Positions 35,060 through 49,000 of a DNA stretch of 64,000 nt are shown here, piece after piece. Position numbers and translations under genes: made by a program. Origin of the DNA: Choanephora cucurbitarum (lineage: Eukaryota > Mucoromycota > Mucoromycetes > Mucorales > Choanephoraceae); the NCBI GenBank assembly GCA_025331435.1, contig JAIWNI010000119.1, positions 1-64,000 on the forward strand. The letters run 5' to 3'. The stretch's first letter is position 1, and each line of letters starts with the position of its first letter. Under the pieces are notes generated by a model, which worked only from the letters and a program-made list of their open reading frames with translations, did not search any database and was not told the DNA's origin.

Positions 35060-38000
35060 ATTCATATGATGCAAAATTACCACTGAACAAGCTATTCGTA
35101 GGCATATAGCTATAATAACAAGCTGGATTTCAGTAGAGATGCAAGTAGTGTTGACATGATAAGGTATGGCACTCCTCATAGACAATATTTACATGTGCAA
35201 GGTAAGCTAAGTAATGTAGTGACGTCTGTGATGTATGCTATAGTATAAACAACTAGCAATATAAAGAAAGAAAGAAAAAAAGAGAGATATAAGAAGAGAC
35301 AAAAAAGCTGAGAAAGAGACACCAAGCAAAAAAATGTAACCAATACATACTGATCCAAGGCCTTTTATTTTTCAAGACAATACTAATACTGTTATGATAC
35401 AATGACGCAAAGTAGCATGAGCTGGAATACAGTAACATGCAATGCAACTATCACTCTGGTCATCTTATCTTACAACATGTCTTGACAATTTGTGCTCGTC
35501 AGTCTAAGGCATGGTGTGGTTACAGTACACAATTCACGTGCATCTAGTGTAGTCTGCATAACCTGATATATAGTGTAATCCGAAATGTCGATCAAAAGTA
35601 CACGGCCATACAGATACACTTTTATCCCCATCAACAGCATGTCATGCATGATACTTTTGCCAGTGATGTGTCCAAACAACGGCTCAACAGATAAAGCTAG
35701 AGAAGCAAGTCCTTTGTTTTTCTTAAGTCAGTAGTATTTTCAATCATACTCATGCTTATCGCTCTACATCAATCAGTCACACTGTGTTCTATGGTCTGTT
35801 GCGTACAACAAGCATTCTATGCAAACAACTAGTTGCCTGCATGTCTCTGCTCTGGATCTACCATCATCACTCTCTTTATCTGCAATACAACGTATTCCTG
35901 ATTACAGCTTGTTGTTTGCTATATAGTCTTTGTTTTTTCGTGTATTCATTACAAAGCTGCGTACTCGCAACTGTCTACACTTGGCAATTCTTTTGTGTAT
36001 ACACCTCATCGCCATCTTGACACACATCTTCCAAAGCATGCACTCCTCTCTTTTTTTAGTTTTTTCGTTTTGCTGTCATGGCTTGTGTCATTACTATGTG
36101 CAAGCAACACTTACGCTTTGTATATGTATTCCAGCTTACTGATCAGTACCTGTCATGGACTCATGTTGGTCCTCACTTTGTCCAGGATCTTGCCATCTGG
36201 TGTCATCACAAAGGTTGAACTGGTCCAAAAGAAGAGTGGTCAGCGCTTTCTGTGTGTGAACCTGACTTTGCATAACTTACTATGGCTGTTGCATATAAAG
36301 GGTTGACAGGAGTAAAAGAGAGTTATGCTAGAAGCGCCATAGGCAGGGAAAAAAGGCAGATACACACTGAAAGTCAAAATCAAACTCCGTCGGAAATTAA
36401 AATATCAGCCAGGCAGATTAGAGTGTTGTGTAACTGACAACGACATGATCGTGTCTTCCGGAAGCTCTGATGAGCTGAAGCAAAAGCAAGAAAATGGTAT
36501 GCGCGTGTCCAGCAGTACAAGTAGAGTAGCAAGGCATAGAAGAAAGGAGGAGAAGAAAAAAGAAAAGTTAGCCAGAAGGATCAGATGTTTGAACGGATCC
36601 CCGATCAGGTCAATGACTGATCCCAGAGTGTGGGTTGCTCGGATGCACAACTTGTCAGTGGTATACTTCAGAGACATAGAAGTCAGAGTAAAGCAAGATG
36701 AGCAAGGAAAAGGGTTTTTGAAAAAGAAACGAAACCTGTGAAACGAGAAACCATCACAGTCTCATGGGTTACAAAGGAGGATAAGTGCAAGTGATGACAA
36801 CGCATGGAGTCATGTAGGAGATGCAATGGGTAGTTCAGATTTAACAAGCATGATAATGCAAATTGTTTAGACGAGTTGGAAACGCAGTGAGCAAAAAGTA
36901 ACATAATTTGAAAATAATCGGATCCAATTGTGATACATGGATCCAGTGAGGTACATCATGATGATCAGAGACATTTCATTGACGGATGATAAAGGTATTT
37001 GCGTATATGAATGATGGAATTAATAATGATATTGTGCTAGAACAAGGCTCAATGAAACCTCATCCATTGTAACAATAGTCTTGACCTCATTTTATCCAGA
37101 ATAGCTGCTTTCAGAGACAGACTCGAATGGTGTCAGCCATATACATGCTCGACCTATCATTTAATCTTCTGTAATTTCCAGTCATTTCAGTTGTCTTGTT
37201 CAGCCGTTGGTCAACACAATCAGGTCTCATTGTAATAGTATCAACAATAGAGTATATGTTGTCGAAGCGAATCTCAGCTTAGGCATGCACATCCGATACA
37301 GTAGTCCGCCTGAATCAAGCTTATCTGATCTAAGAGTGCGCTCAATCTAAAAGTGAGACTTTTGGGAACGTAAACACCTTATAAAAGCGACTATTGTGAT
37401 GAGACTAGAAAGAACAATGAAATGGCACAGAACAATAAAGCTCTGAAGAATAATGAAACCTGCGACTAAAATAACTGCATTGACCAAAATAATTGCGATG
37501 AAACCAAAAGGCTTATGTAAGACAATGAGAGTACATAAACCATCATACTTATAGGCTTCACTGAAATCAATAATAGCAATGTTAAACACACAAGTATGGA
37601 ATTTAGATAGAAAGAGAATCAAAGTTCATATCACAGACCACAATGAGCGAAACAAGCTTCACTATATTACTTTAACCAAACATGCATATACAACTGGATG
37701 AAGTGGATGGTCAAAATGTCATAGTACATGTATATATCGGAAGGCTATACCCATAAACCTGTTGTCTATAGCCATGCCAACTACGGTAGCTACAGTATCA
37801 TTTCAGTACAGACGTAGTCATTCACCATTGTTAGCTTGTGATCGAGACGTGTCACCGAATTAAGCGAGCTATCTGGTATTGATGAACATCGATAATCTCT
37901 GTGAATAAGTACTTACCATCTCTAACAAGAGACATCTATCAATCAATGAAGACAATAGCTGCATCGCTTAGTCTACTCGGTTTCAAAACTGCTGAAACAT

Positions 38001-38546
38001 ATTCTACTTTATTGTCTTGACATTACAAACTTTGTTGATGCATTTCATCTCATACATGTATCCAGCTAGAAAACACATCTCGTTTTAATGCAAATATTTG
38101 TGGTAGTACTGAAGGTCTGTGCTCTATTAGGTTTGAGCAATTACAATAAATACGCACAACATGTCATTTGAAGTTGATATATCCATGCTCTGTGAAACAT
38201 CTGTTTGCTTTCTGAGCTTGCTCTTTGTATCAAGCAGCTCATTTGGTACAGACATAAGCTACAAGACACACTCAGGTATACAAATCATGAACAAATTGAA
38301 TGAGAGAACAAATAGAACACTCTAATACACTTACAAGTCAACGAAGCTCTGCCTGGTATATCATACTCAGCTAGATGAATCTACAGCACCCATGATTTAT
38401 TTTGGCCATCATCTAAATGGTAAAAAAAAAAAGAAAAAAAAAGCCAGATACTGACAAAAAAGGCAATTTACGGGACAGAGCAATCTCATTGGCTGTCAGG
38501 AGAGCTCATTTTTACCCATCAGCTGATTTTCCGAGTAAAATCAACA

Positions 38547-38618
38547 GGCCTCTTTGGCTCGATGGTTAAGCGTCGTGCTTAGCAATCAACTGCCCTGAGT
38601 TCGAATCTTGTCGGCTGC
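38547..38618 (+). other. tRNA-like sequence (Pol III A and B boxes), SINE-head type
   Basis: Same sequence as 8,236-8,307 on the opposite strand. The A box is at about 38,554-38,565 and the B box GAGTTCGAATC at 38,597-38,607. The acceptor stem does not form. Confidence 0.6.
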
Positions 38619-39399
38619 AAACATTAGGGGGATTTGCGGTCAGAAGAAGAATCGACAGGTGGGTTGAAGAGGTCCCCCACCCCTATCATTATTTTTGATA
38701 CTATTTTTTCGTTTTGTCACTATTTCTCTTCCTTCTTTCACTCTTATTAATTTTTTGTTTCACATGCGTTGTTGCTTTTATTTGTATTTCTTTGTTTTTT
38801 TATTTAGCTTTTTTGGTCCTTATTTCTTGTTTCATTTTAGTTTCTTGCTTTTCTTTCCTTTGACTGCTTGTCTTATTTCACCTATATTGCAGGCTTGTAT
38901 TCGTAAGTAAACTCAAATTATCAGAGCTATTTTTATTATTATATCACGCCAATGGTTGCCAGATATACTATCGCTTTTCGCTTATCGTGTAAGCATAGAA
39001 TTACGTGGGCTCAATAAACCCCACAAAAGCAAATGTTCGATATCACAGTGTATTCAAATCATGATTTTGTTGAAAAGAAAAAAAAGAAAAACACGAAAAA
39101 AAGCAGGTAATCCCGCGAGTTAGTCTCTTTATACAAAGTGTGATGTAAGTAATCTGATAGCCTCATGAGGCACTAAATAGGGACTAAACTCTGGTTTGCA
39201 TAAATAATGATTCCAGTTTAGGGATGTCACTTCAAGCATCAAATAGCATGTAAGGTATCAACCATGTATCTTTCTATTTGGTACTAAACCTTACTGAACA
39301 TAGCACCGCTGATATCACTCACAACAACAACTTAAAATCGTAAACAAGTTGCCTACCAGAGAGTTTGATATGAGAAGCCAAACGAGAAGAAGATGATAT

Positions 39400-39850
39400 T
39401 GTGGTGTTTGGCACATCGGAAGATCAAATCCTTTAGAGAAGATGTCTATATTAAGTAATAAAGACATGCGTCATGATCAATAGTATGGATTGAGTAATCC
39501 TACCAACAATTGAGAGAATATAGAACGATTACATATGTCAATACATAGAATCATTCATAGAAATAGACTAAAGAAGATATAAGCAGTAAGGACTGCAAGA
39601 CTATGATATATGTCAATATGTCATATTAGATGGCACAAGTCTATAGGAAGACAATAAGCTCTACACCATCTAGATATAGTAAAGTATTAAGACTAAAGGA
39701 TGTCAAAGATGTAATAGCTGTAATAGATAGCAAATAGTATAAATACTCTTATTCATTTTGTTCGGAATAAAGGCTTACATAAGTTCAGTCTCAAAGTACT
39801 ATCTTACTAGTTACACATTTTTTATCTCTTTAACTCAAAATATCATAGAT
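39400..39850. mobile_element. 451-bp insertion present only in unit 2
   Basis: Compared with unit 1 (about 7,450-7,470), 451 bp interrupt the sequence. ATGATAT occurs on both sides (39,393-39,399 and 39,851-39,857), a candidate 7-bp target duplication. It starts TGTGGTG and contains a TATAAATAC box and AATAAA about 40 bp later, like an LTR, but it does not end in CA at the duplicated edge and I see no terminal inverted repeat. Solo LTR or unknown non-autonomous element. Confidence 0.6.
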
Positions 39851-42800
39851 ATGATATGCCCAACATGGTTGTTTCAAATAAAGAATTGTATTGCACCTTT
39901 GTTTGACTCCTGTTGCTCACAACAGAAACAACCTTTTCTAAGTTTATTCCCCAAACATAGTCTCAAAAATCACTTTAAACAAAACGATGAAAAGAAAACA
40001 GCAAGAAGTGATATCTGAAGCAGCTAACATTTTGTAGGGCCACCCTATGTATCATAGAGCAGCTGCATGCAGCTTGGCATGATATGAATAAGTGTGTCAA
40101 AAGAGCTCTTCTTGATTCTGTCCCCAACAGTTTGCACGAGTAATTTAGTAGTAATCGAGCTTCTACAAGTGAATCACATTTTGTTAAATTGTTTTGTTCT
40201 CACATTATACTAGGAGTTCTCGATTGAGTTTTGATCTAGTGATTGAGTAAGCCACTTTATTTTTACAATCCCATGAGTTATCCTTTAGCTTTCAGCGCTT
40301 TTGACTCGGTGGATTGACGTAGTGCGCTTTATTAAAATGGCATTTGGAATGCCTTGTCAACTTGCTTTATAGACATAATCAGTAAAGTAAAAGTCATACT
40401 TCATTCACAAAAATCACTCAGATTTGTACTGAGATCCAGCGAATTCTAAATGGTGTCCTCATGCAGGCCTATCTGTATTTTTCAGCGCATCTTTGCCAAG
40501 TCTTCCTATTTCTGACGCTTGTTCTAGTCTGAATGATGCATTTGTTTGTTTGTATTGCCTTTCTTTACTGACACGTAGTTTGACTTGATTGCTCTTTGGC
40601 AAACTGATGTTTTATTGTTTGCTGCCTATCATGTAAGAATAGCTGACTGCATTCCCTTTTTTTTGGTAATTAATCCTGCTATTCATCTGATGTCGATTTA
40701 AGTCAAATGCTTCATTGGAAGGCCATCCGAGGCTGGATTGTTGCAGAAACTGTCTTTGAACTATTTTCCAAAATAAGCAGAAAATGTCTTTTTCCAAATT
40801 CAATTTATTCTGGGCCTTCCAGAGCCTTCTTTTCTCTCAATAGTACCCCAAAAGTGACGGTTGCTAATTACTTGATCCACATTTCAAAGTAGCGCTATAA
40901 GATTTTCTGTACTTTATTAGCAGGTTCAACCATTTATCAGCAGATTGAATCACATGAACCTCAGTTTCTGTGCTTTGGTGGAGCATGTTATAGTAAATCT
41001 AGTAGAGACGTAAACCGAAAAGAGAAGTACGATTGAAAGTTGTGTGGTTTGATTATGACAACCAAGATTTGCGGAAAGTCGCTCACAAGTTTTTTCTTCT
41101 TGTCTGACGGTATATGCATTATGTAATATCCAACCTATCGAATATGAAACCCATGTCTCACTATTTTTGTATCCTTACCCAGTAGGTATTAAGAGCCGAT
41201 TTCTCTATTGTGAAGAAACCTGCTTCGTTACGTTGCGCGATTTCGCCATATGACGTGACTGATGAATGATATGGTAAGATAGCCGTATCAGTCTAACAAT
41301 AATGACCATAGATCCTCTTATATTTTATGGAAAACAGTGATTAATCTAACAAGAGCCAACAGCGTCACTATCAAACACAATCGAATCATTACAAATAGTC
41401 AAAATACTCATTTTGAGCAATGAGATTGGAATTTAACAAATTAAGTGCCTTAACTCTCCTTTATAACTCAAAAGCTCTCACCTGACCCTGAATGAACCCT
41501 TCTAAAAAAACCTCAAATGGCCCCCAAATATGACCAAATACGCTTTGTACACCATTTGAAAGAGACAATTCGGCTCAATTTTTGTGCTATTGTAGAGTTG
41601 CATTCAGATGAATAGATGTGGAGAAAATAATGTTTAAAGGTGGATTTGGTTTGGTATTTAATTTAATCAAGCCGATGAAAATTAGGCCAAATTGTTTAAA
41701 TAAATACTTTTCATATCATAAGTAAAATCATTCGCTTGCAAAAAGTGTTTAGAGATGCCTTTTCAAACTATTTCTATTTTTCATGGCTCTGAAATAGCTC
41801 TAGGCCTTAAAAATAGTCCCAAGGACCCCTTTTTTATAATAAAAATAAGTAGATAATAGTTTATTCCAAAAGTAAATCTTTTTTGTTTTATTCGTAACAG
41901 AATAATAACTTGGTGCTCTTTGTTAAGGGTTGGTGATAACCTTCTTAGAGCACATGATAGCCACCAGTCGAACATATCCTTACAAGTACAATAGCCGCTT
42001 TATTTAATGGTGTGCATACTCTTAAGAAATATACTCTTATATTAAGCATACTCTTAAATCAAGTACTCTTAAATCGAGCGACTACTGTATACGAGAAGTG
42101 CTGAGAATGCTTTAAAGACCATGCTAGCACAAGGACAGTTGCTAGCTTGTCAGTAGGCTTAGCCAGTCAATCGCTCGAAACCCCGTAATGACCATCAGTT
42201 GTGACCAGATGATCAAGTAGAGTGAACAATGCAACTACTATCTTTATTAGCTGCTAAATGGCTCTTGTTAGAGGCGACAAGTAGTTATTCACAGAGAGCA
42301 TTGATATTCTTCATTGGCAGATAGCTTATTTCACGGGACTACATGTTTCATGACAAGCCAACAACGGTAATTGACTATGTTTGTTTTAAAACCATATTGT
42401 GCTTATCGCACATGACATGACTGTAGACAACAGAATTACAAATTTAGCTCTCCACTAAACTTGTAAACTATGGCTTTTTGACCATCTACTTCATTCAGTT
42501 GTATATGTTTCTTGGGCAGAAACAAGTCAACGCAGCTCATTTAGTCTAGTTTATTCAGTGGTATGATGCCTAATCGTTTTTCTGTTTAGACTCGTTATTT
42601 GTGTGTGTGTTTGATATTACTATAACAGACTACAGCATAACACATCACCATCGTAGTTCATGCACGATCATTGTTTTACGTAAGCTTTTTGGATTCATTG
42701 CTCTTTAGGGCTTCATTGTTCTTTGCCATTTCCTTGTTCTTTCCAGTCTCATCACAATAGTCGCTTTTATAAGGTGTTTATGTTCCCAAAAGTCTCACTT

Positions 42801-45556
42801 TTAGATTGAGCGCACTCTTAGATCAGATAAGCTTGATTCAGGCGGACTACTGTATCGGATGTGCATGCCTAAGCTGAGATTCGCTTCGACAACATATACT
42901 CTATTGTTGATACTATTACAATGAGACCTGATTGTGTTGACCAACGGCTGAACAAGACAACTGAAATGACTGGAAATTACAGAAGATTAAATGATAGGTC
43001 GAGCATGTATATGGCTGACACCATTCGAGTCTGTCTCTGAAAGCAGCTATTCTGGATAAAATGAGGTCAAGACTATTGTTACAATGGATGAGGTTTCATT
43101 GAGCCTTGTTCTAGCACAATATCATTATTAATTCCATCATTCATATACGCAAATACCTTTATCATCCGTCAATGAAATGTCTCTGATCATCATGATGTAC
43201 CTCACTGGATCCATGTATCACAATTGGATCCGATTATTTTCAAATTATGTTACTTTTTGCTCACTGCGTTTCCAACTCGTCTAAACAATTTGCATTATCA
43301 TGCTTGTTAAATCTGAACTACCCATTGCATCTCCTACATGACTCCATGCGTTGTCATCACTTGCACTTATCCTCCTTTGTAACCCATGAGACTGTGATGG
43401 TTTCTCGTTTCACAGGTTTCGTTTCTTTTTCAAAAACCCTTTTCCTTGCTCATCTTGCTTTACTCTGACTTCTATGTCTCTGAAGTATACCACTGACAAG
43501 TTGTGCATCCGAGCAACCCACACTCTGGGATCAGTCATTGACCTGATCGGGGATCCGTTCAAACATCTGATCCTTCTGGCTAACTTTTCTTTTTTCTTCT
43601 CCTCCTTTCTTCTATGCCTTGCTACTCTACTTGTACTGCTGGACACGCGCATACCATTTTCTTGCTTTTGCTTCAGCTCATCAGAGCTTCCGGAAGACAC
43701 GATCATGTCGTTGTCAGTTACACAACACTCTAATCTGCCTGGCTGATATTTTAATTTCCGACGGAGTTTGATTTTGACTTTCAGTGTGTATCTGCCTTTT
43801 TTCCCTGCCTATGGCGCTTCTAGCATAACTCTCTTTTACTCCTGTCAACCCTTTATATGCAACAGCCATAGTAAGTTATGCAAAGTCAGGTTCACACACA
43901 GAAAGCGCTGACCACTCTTCTTTTGGACCAGTTCAACCTTTGTGATGACACCAGATGGCAAGATCCTGGACAAAGTGAGGACCAACATGAGTCCATGACA
44001 GGTACTGATCAGTAAGCTGGAATACATATACAAAGCGTAAGTGTTGCTTGCACATAGTAATGACACAAGCCATGACAGCAAAACGAAAAAACTAAAAAAA
44101 GAGAGGAGTGCATGCTTTGGAAGATGTGTGTCAAGATGGCGATGAGGTGTATACACAAAAGAATTGCCAAGTGTAGACAGTTGCGAGTACGCAGCTTTGT
44201 AATGAATACACGAAAAAACAAAGACTATATAGCAAACAACAAGCTGTAATCAGGAATACGTTGTATTGCAGATAAAGAGAGTGATGATGGTAGATCCAGA
44301 GCAGAGACATGCAGGCAACTAGTTGTTTGCATAGAATGCTTGTTGTACGCAACAGACCATAGAACACAGTGTGACTGATTGATGTAGAGCGATAAGCATG
44401 AGTATGATTGAAAATACTACTGACTTAAGAAAAACAAAGGACTTGCTTCTCTAGCTTTATCTGTTGAGCCGTTGTTTGGACACATCACTGGCAAAAGTAT
44501 CATGCATGACATGCTGTTGATGGGGATAAAAGTGTATCTGTATGGCCGTGTACTTTTGATCGACATTTCGGATTACACTATATATCAGGTTATGCAGACT
44601 ACACTAGATGCACGTGAATTGTGTACTGTAACCACACCATGCCTTAGACTGACGAGCACAAATTGTCAAGACATGTTGTAAGATAAGATGACCAGAGTGA
44701 TAGTTGCATTGCATGTTACTGTATTCCAGCTCATGCTACTTTGCGTCATTGTATCATAACAGTATTAGTATTGTCTTGAAAAATAAAAGGCCTTGGATCA
44801 GTATGTATTGGTTACATTTTTTTGCTTGGTGTCTCTTTCTCAGCTTTTTTGTCTCTTCTTATATCTCTCTTTTTTTCTTTCTTTCTTTATATTGCTAGTT
44901 GTTTATACTATAGCATACATCACAGACGTCACTACATTACTTAGCTTACCTTGCACATGTAAATATTGTCTATGAGGAGTGCCATACCTTATCATGTCAA
45001 CACTACTTGCATCTCTACTGAAATCCAGCTTGTTATTATAGCTATATGCCTACGAATAGCTTGTTCAGTGGTAATTTTGCATCATATGAATGATATATAT
45101 ATATATATATATATACACTATTCTATGATGGCACTTGCCTGATATGCATTTACTTTCATATACCAATAGACTGTAGCCTCAATTGTTCTTTTTATCATTT
45201 TGTTTTCTCGTAGCTTTCATGTGTAATTACTAAGCGATGCGGATATAGGATGCATATATTTTGCTTTTTTTTCTATTAATTTCGGGTCATCCAAAAGTCA
45301 AAAGTCAGAAGCATGCATTCGATTGGCTCGATTTTGCTAAATCATTGTGGGCTAAAACAAATCAAAAAGACAATTTTGTCGCGTCATTTTCCATTTTCCT
45401 CTCTTTTCTTTTTTTTTCTTTCACTATCCCCCTTTTTGTTTTTTTCGCTATCTCCTTTTTCTTTTTTTGCTTTCGTTAAATCTATTCTTCGCGTCAAGGT
45501 AAGTTATGCTTTTCTTTCTCTTCCTCTTTCCTTCTTTCTTTTTATAAGTCCTGCAA

Positions 45557-45949
45557 AACTTTCACCAATCCAAGAAGGCCCGGAAATATTACAGGAAAAA
45601 GTAAGTACAGCCATCACTTTTTGTCTCTTGCTTCTACGTAGCTCTGTACTAAAGGCCCTATAGGTTGTCTTTTCTCACCTTTTGATCACGAACGGCGGCT
45701 GTCACTCTCGCTAGAATGTTCATGGCTCCATCATCTATGGTTGTGCGAGGCCGGTCCGCTAACTGAGTGCGCCATAGTAGACGTCACCATTCGATGATGC
45801 GGGTTTTGACAGCCATGTCCTAGTAATGCACTTTAATTGACGAAGTCTTGTGCTAGCTGCTGCCAGTGGAGAGCAGAGGCCTGGATGGAGGTTGGTGTGG
45901 GAGTACATGGTCAGCTGCCTTCACGCGGCTACTCCTGTGAGTAGCTTTC
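45557..45949 (-). other. 393-bp invariant core, unit 2 right
   Basis: Mirror of 34,204-34,596, with no indel. GTAAGT donor-like sites lie at about 45,499 and 45,600 in this orientation. Confidence 0.73.
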
Positions 45950-46028
45950 GGTAAAACAGAAAGCGAAACCAAAGGCTGACAATAGGATAGTGACTAGGTG
46001 AATGATTTGGCTGAGTATAATCTTTTTT

Positions 46029-46084
46029 GGTCAAGTATTTAGTGTCAAGTATCTGGTCTTAAGTATCTGGTGTCAAGTATCTGG
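46029..46084 (-). repeat. Iteron-like short tandem array, unit 2 right
   Basis: Mirror of 34,069-34,124. Confidence 0.68.
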
Positions 46085-47150
46085 TTATGGTCTGATGTAT
46101 ATACGTATATTAAGTAGCAATGAGAAATATTAATTCACAAATCGAAAATAATAAAATTGGTTTCATTGTCTTTATAATTTATATTTCTGTATCATAAGCC
46201 ATATTACAGTATGATATGTGTACCATTACTCACTATGATAGTGACAACTAGGAAACACGTCAAATAGATTCAATCATCGACAATCCTGTCACTACCTGCT
46301 ACTGCCTATTGCTTTCGTTATTTTCACTCTTCTCGAACCATGCTATTAGTTCATCAAAGTATCATCACTCTAACCATGTCATCACAATCATCACATTCAC
46401 CTGTCTGCGAGAAATAAAGTATGATGATGATGGAATCTCTGTCATATAAACACTCATGATATGCTTAGAGTATTAGCAGGATAAAATAAAAGAACAAAGA
46501 CAGTGTCAGACAAGGCGTGTGATGGTATGTGTCACTCTTTATGCTTATTGCTACAGATCAACTTCATGCATGTCAGTTATGATATATCCATAACATTTGT
46601 CACCAACTATCAGTTTATATGAGACAACCGTATAATACCACTTTCTCCAATTCTTTTGATTCGAAAGGCCTAATTTATTTTACAGTGCATCAGTCAAAGC
46701 GTGAAGTCATTGTTCTCAATGATCTCATTGCTTGTAATGGTGTCATTGTTCTCAATGTTTACATTGTCTGTGATACATTTATTGCTGTTCTTTGTATGAT
46801 GCATTTACCTGTCTTGTCGAGTGAAGTGATCTGCGTGATCCTCAACTTTAGCCTAACTTTGTAATAATTATATATGTATATATATATACCTTTGAAAATA
46901 TGCTCTTATGCTGTAAACACCTTATGTATCCTCTTTGTTTTCGTCATTGTGCTCGAAAACTGTAATAAAGTGCATCGTTGTCTTTGCTTTGTATGTGCAT
47001 GTTTAGCATACTCATTTGCAATGACATTTGCATAAGCCTATATCGTACAAGTCTGTACAACACAGCCTGAAAAAGCTTTAAATGACATGAAAAAGGCCAA
47101 AAGCGAAAAAAAAAAACCCACACACCAATCCCTTTTTCTACCTCTGTAAG

Positions 47151-47405
47151 CTAAAGTTGGTCATACTGGTACAAGTAAGGCTCAAACTGGCAGTCTTCTT
47201 GACCTTCTTGCGTGACGATGACAAACATGTTGCTGATCTGAAAAAGAGATGAGGCAAACTCGCTCAGGCAAGCAAGGCCAAAGACCGAGTTCATGTCACT
47301 AACACTAGTGAATATATGCAACTGTGTTGCTGTGACAAACGATATACTAGATGAGCACTTTTGTAGATATTTGCTGATCGCCAGTAGGTAAAGGCAGTAA
47401 AGCAT
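47151..47405 (-). CDS. End module copy 5: hypothetical 84-aa protein
   Basis: Mirror copy of 32,749-33,003 with an identical translation. The acceptor-like pyrimidine-AG lies just before the ATG. Same caveats: it may be one exon, or non-coding. Confidence 0.32.
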   Translation of the reverse strand: MLYCLYLLAISKYLQKCSSSISFVTATQLHIFTSVSDMNSVFGLACLSEFASSLFQISNMFVIVTQEGQEDCQFEPYLYQYDQL

Positions 47406-47499
47406 GAGCTAAAAAGAAAAACAAACAAAAAGCGTGTCTGAGCACGGATGACTCTCAACTTGCTGAGCCTAAAAACTTCGTTTTTCACTCTCCTTCCTC

Positions 47500-49000
47500 A
47501 GTCAAACATTTGGAAAATAGAAAATCAAAGAAAAGCAAGTCATGCCTTGATTTATCATTTCAGCTCAAAATTGTTACTCTTCCACACTTCTTTGTTCCAA
47601 GTTCAACGTTAGAGGCAGCTATGAAATGCTTGGTATAGCCAAGAGACTAATAAATGTAGATTACACTCACCAAAGCTAAATGGTGATTAGTCATAGTTAT
47701 ACGGACATCTGTAACTCGTGAGCTTTTATGCCGATTGTATAGATAAAGACGAATAATTAGCTCAAATCCCGAGGAAAAACTCATAGCTGATTGATGTGGC
47801 AGTATACTCTACCACATAATAATAGGCGCAGACATGATGCATTAATACTCTGACTCTACAATAAGGCATGCTAAACAAAGACCTAATTATGATAAAGCAC
47901 CCAATAAGCACACAGTTCTTTTATTTTACCAGAAGTGTAACAGTACTAACAGTAGATATCAATATTCTGTTTTATCAAACACATAATGCTTGATTATATA
48001 ATAGTTAGCTTATAGTTAAATTCACTAACGCTCTGAGATTGAAGAGAAAACCCTGTGGTTTTTATTCATTGCATACAAAATAGAACATGATCGGGTATAC
48101 ACTCTGAAGTCTTTAAATTGGTCAAAATCTCAACATGATCGGATGAGACATCGAAAACAAAAAGGCAGTTATATGATATGAACAAAGTAGTACGCATTTT
48201 TTGAGATTCATCTCTTAGTATAGATGCTATTAACAGACAAATTGAGAGATCTGCATTGATATGGCTGGATTAGGATCTAAAGACCGGTCATTATGTCAAG
48301 TGAACAATAAAGAGAGACCAGAGTCAGTCAAAGTGATGCTCGCTTGTCAAGGAGTATATTGACAATACATACAGACTTGAGTTTCCATGTCAAGTCGTGA
48401 CTTTTGAATGAAATGGTAGACCAGATATCTAACATACGCATCAGAGTGACTGTCAACGACTGTAACCTACCAGTCTTTATAGTCATCATGACAGATCATT
48501 ACATACAAGGGGAGCAGCTTATTCAGAATTTCAACCCTTCATTTGTGTCATACGCATTAGCATGTCATGCTTCATTTGCTATACCACTTGCATCTTATTG
48601 CAATTGAGATCTGCTACAAGCTGTTATACATACATATACATATATATATATGCGAATGTGTACTTGTACTCTATGCATATCAGAGACACAGTCATCAAAG
48701 TATGGCCTAATCAAACTATGTTGTCAAAAAGATAGCATAGAAACTATCACAGACTTATTCATCTGAAGCTTTGAGCTGTTATCAGCACTTTGTGTCATAT
48801 GAGTTCAAGTGCCTTGACTCGCTTACTCTTTGTTTACTGTTTGCTTTTTTTTTTACTCTGTATCATCATCATCGAGCTTGTCTTTATCATACAACAATAC
48901 ACGTTTCTATCAGTCAAAGCATCGCACTATATGCCAAGTCTTTCTCAAGAAATTTCGATCATCTTCATCGTAATATAACTTTACCATTTTATTCAGACAT
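47500..49000 (+). other. Module G, copy 3
   Basis: Mirror of 31,147-32,640. Contains an open 67-codon frame at 48,404-48,607 and frames at 48,771 and 48,790. The relation to copy 1 at 14,106 is at the diverged level. Confidence 0.45.

Larger units (their letters stand above)
28650..37440 (+). repeat. Large palindrome, near-identical inner left arm
   Basis: Reverse complement of 42,710-51,510 with almost no differences (for instance one codon in the 80-codon frame at 30,554, and none in the frame at 36,445). Paired positions sum to about 80,153. Outside 28,650 the arms differ by several percent, so there is a sharp edge. Confidence 0.93.
37299..42852. mobile_element. Unit 2 central block bounded by pogo/Tc1-like termini
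   Basis: Starts CAGTAGTCCGCCTGAATC after TA and ends with its reverse complement before TA. It is 5,554 bp, or 5,103 bp after subtracting the 451-bp insertion, against 5,108 bp in unit 1. Orientation is opposite to unit 1. No intact transposase was found. Short frames such as 37,347-37,622 (minus, 91 codons) are also open in unit 1 (9,233-9,508) but look like degenerate repeats. Confidence 0.5.
33004..47150. repeat. Palindromic unit 2
   Basis: Second full copy of the unit, between two end modules facing inward. It is about 95 percent similar to unit 1 in the arms, while its own two arms are nearly identical to each other. That pattern means arms within a unit are homogenised faster than arms between units. 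The centre is at about 40,077. Confidence 0.93.
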
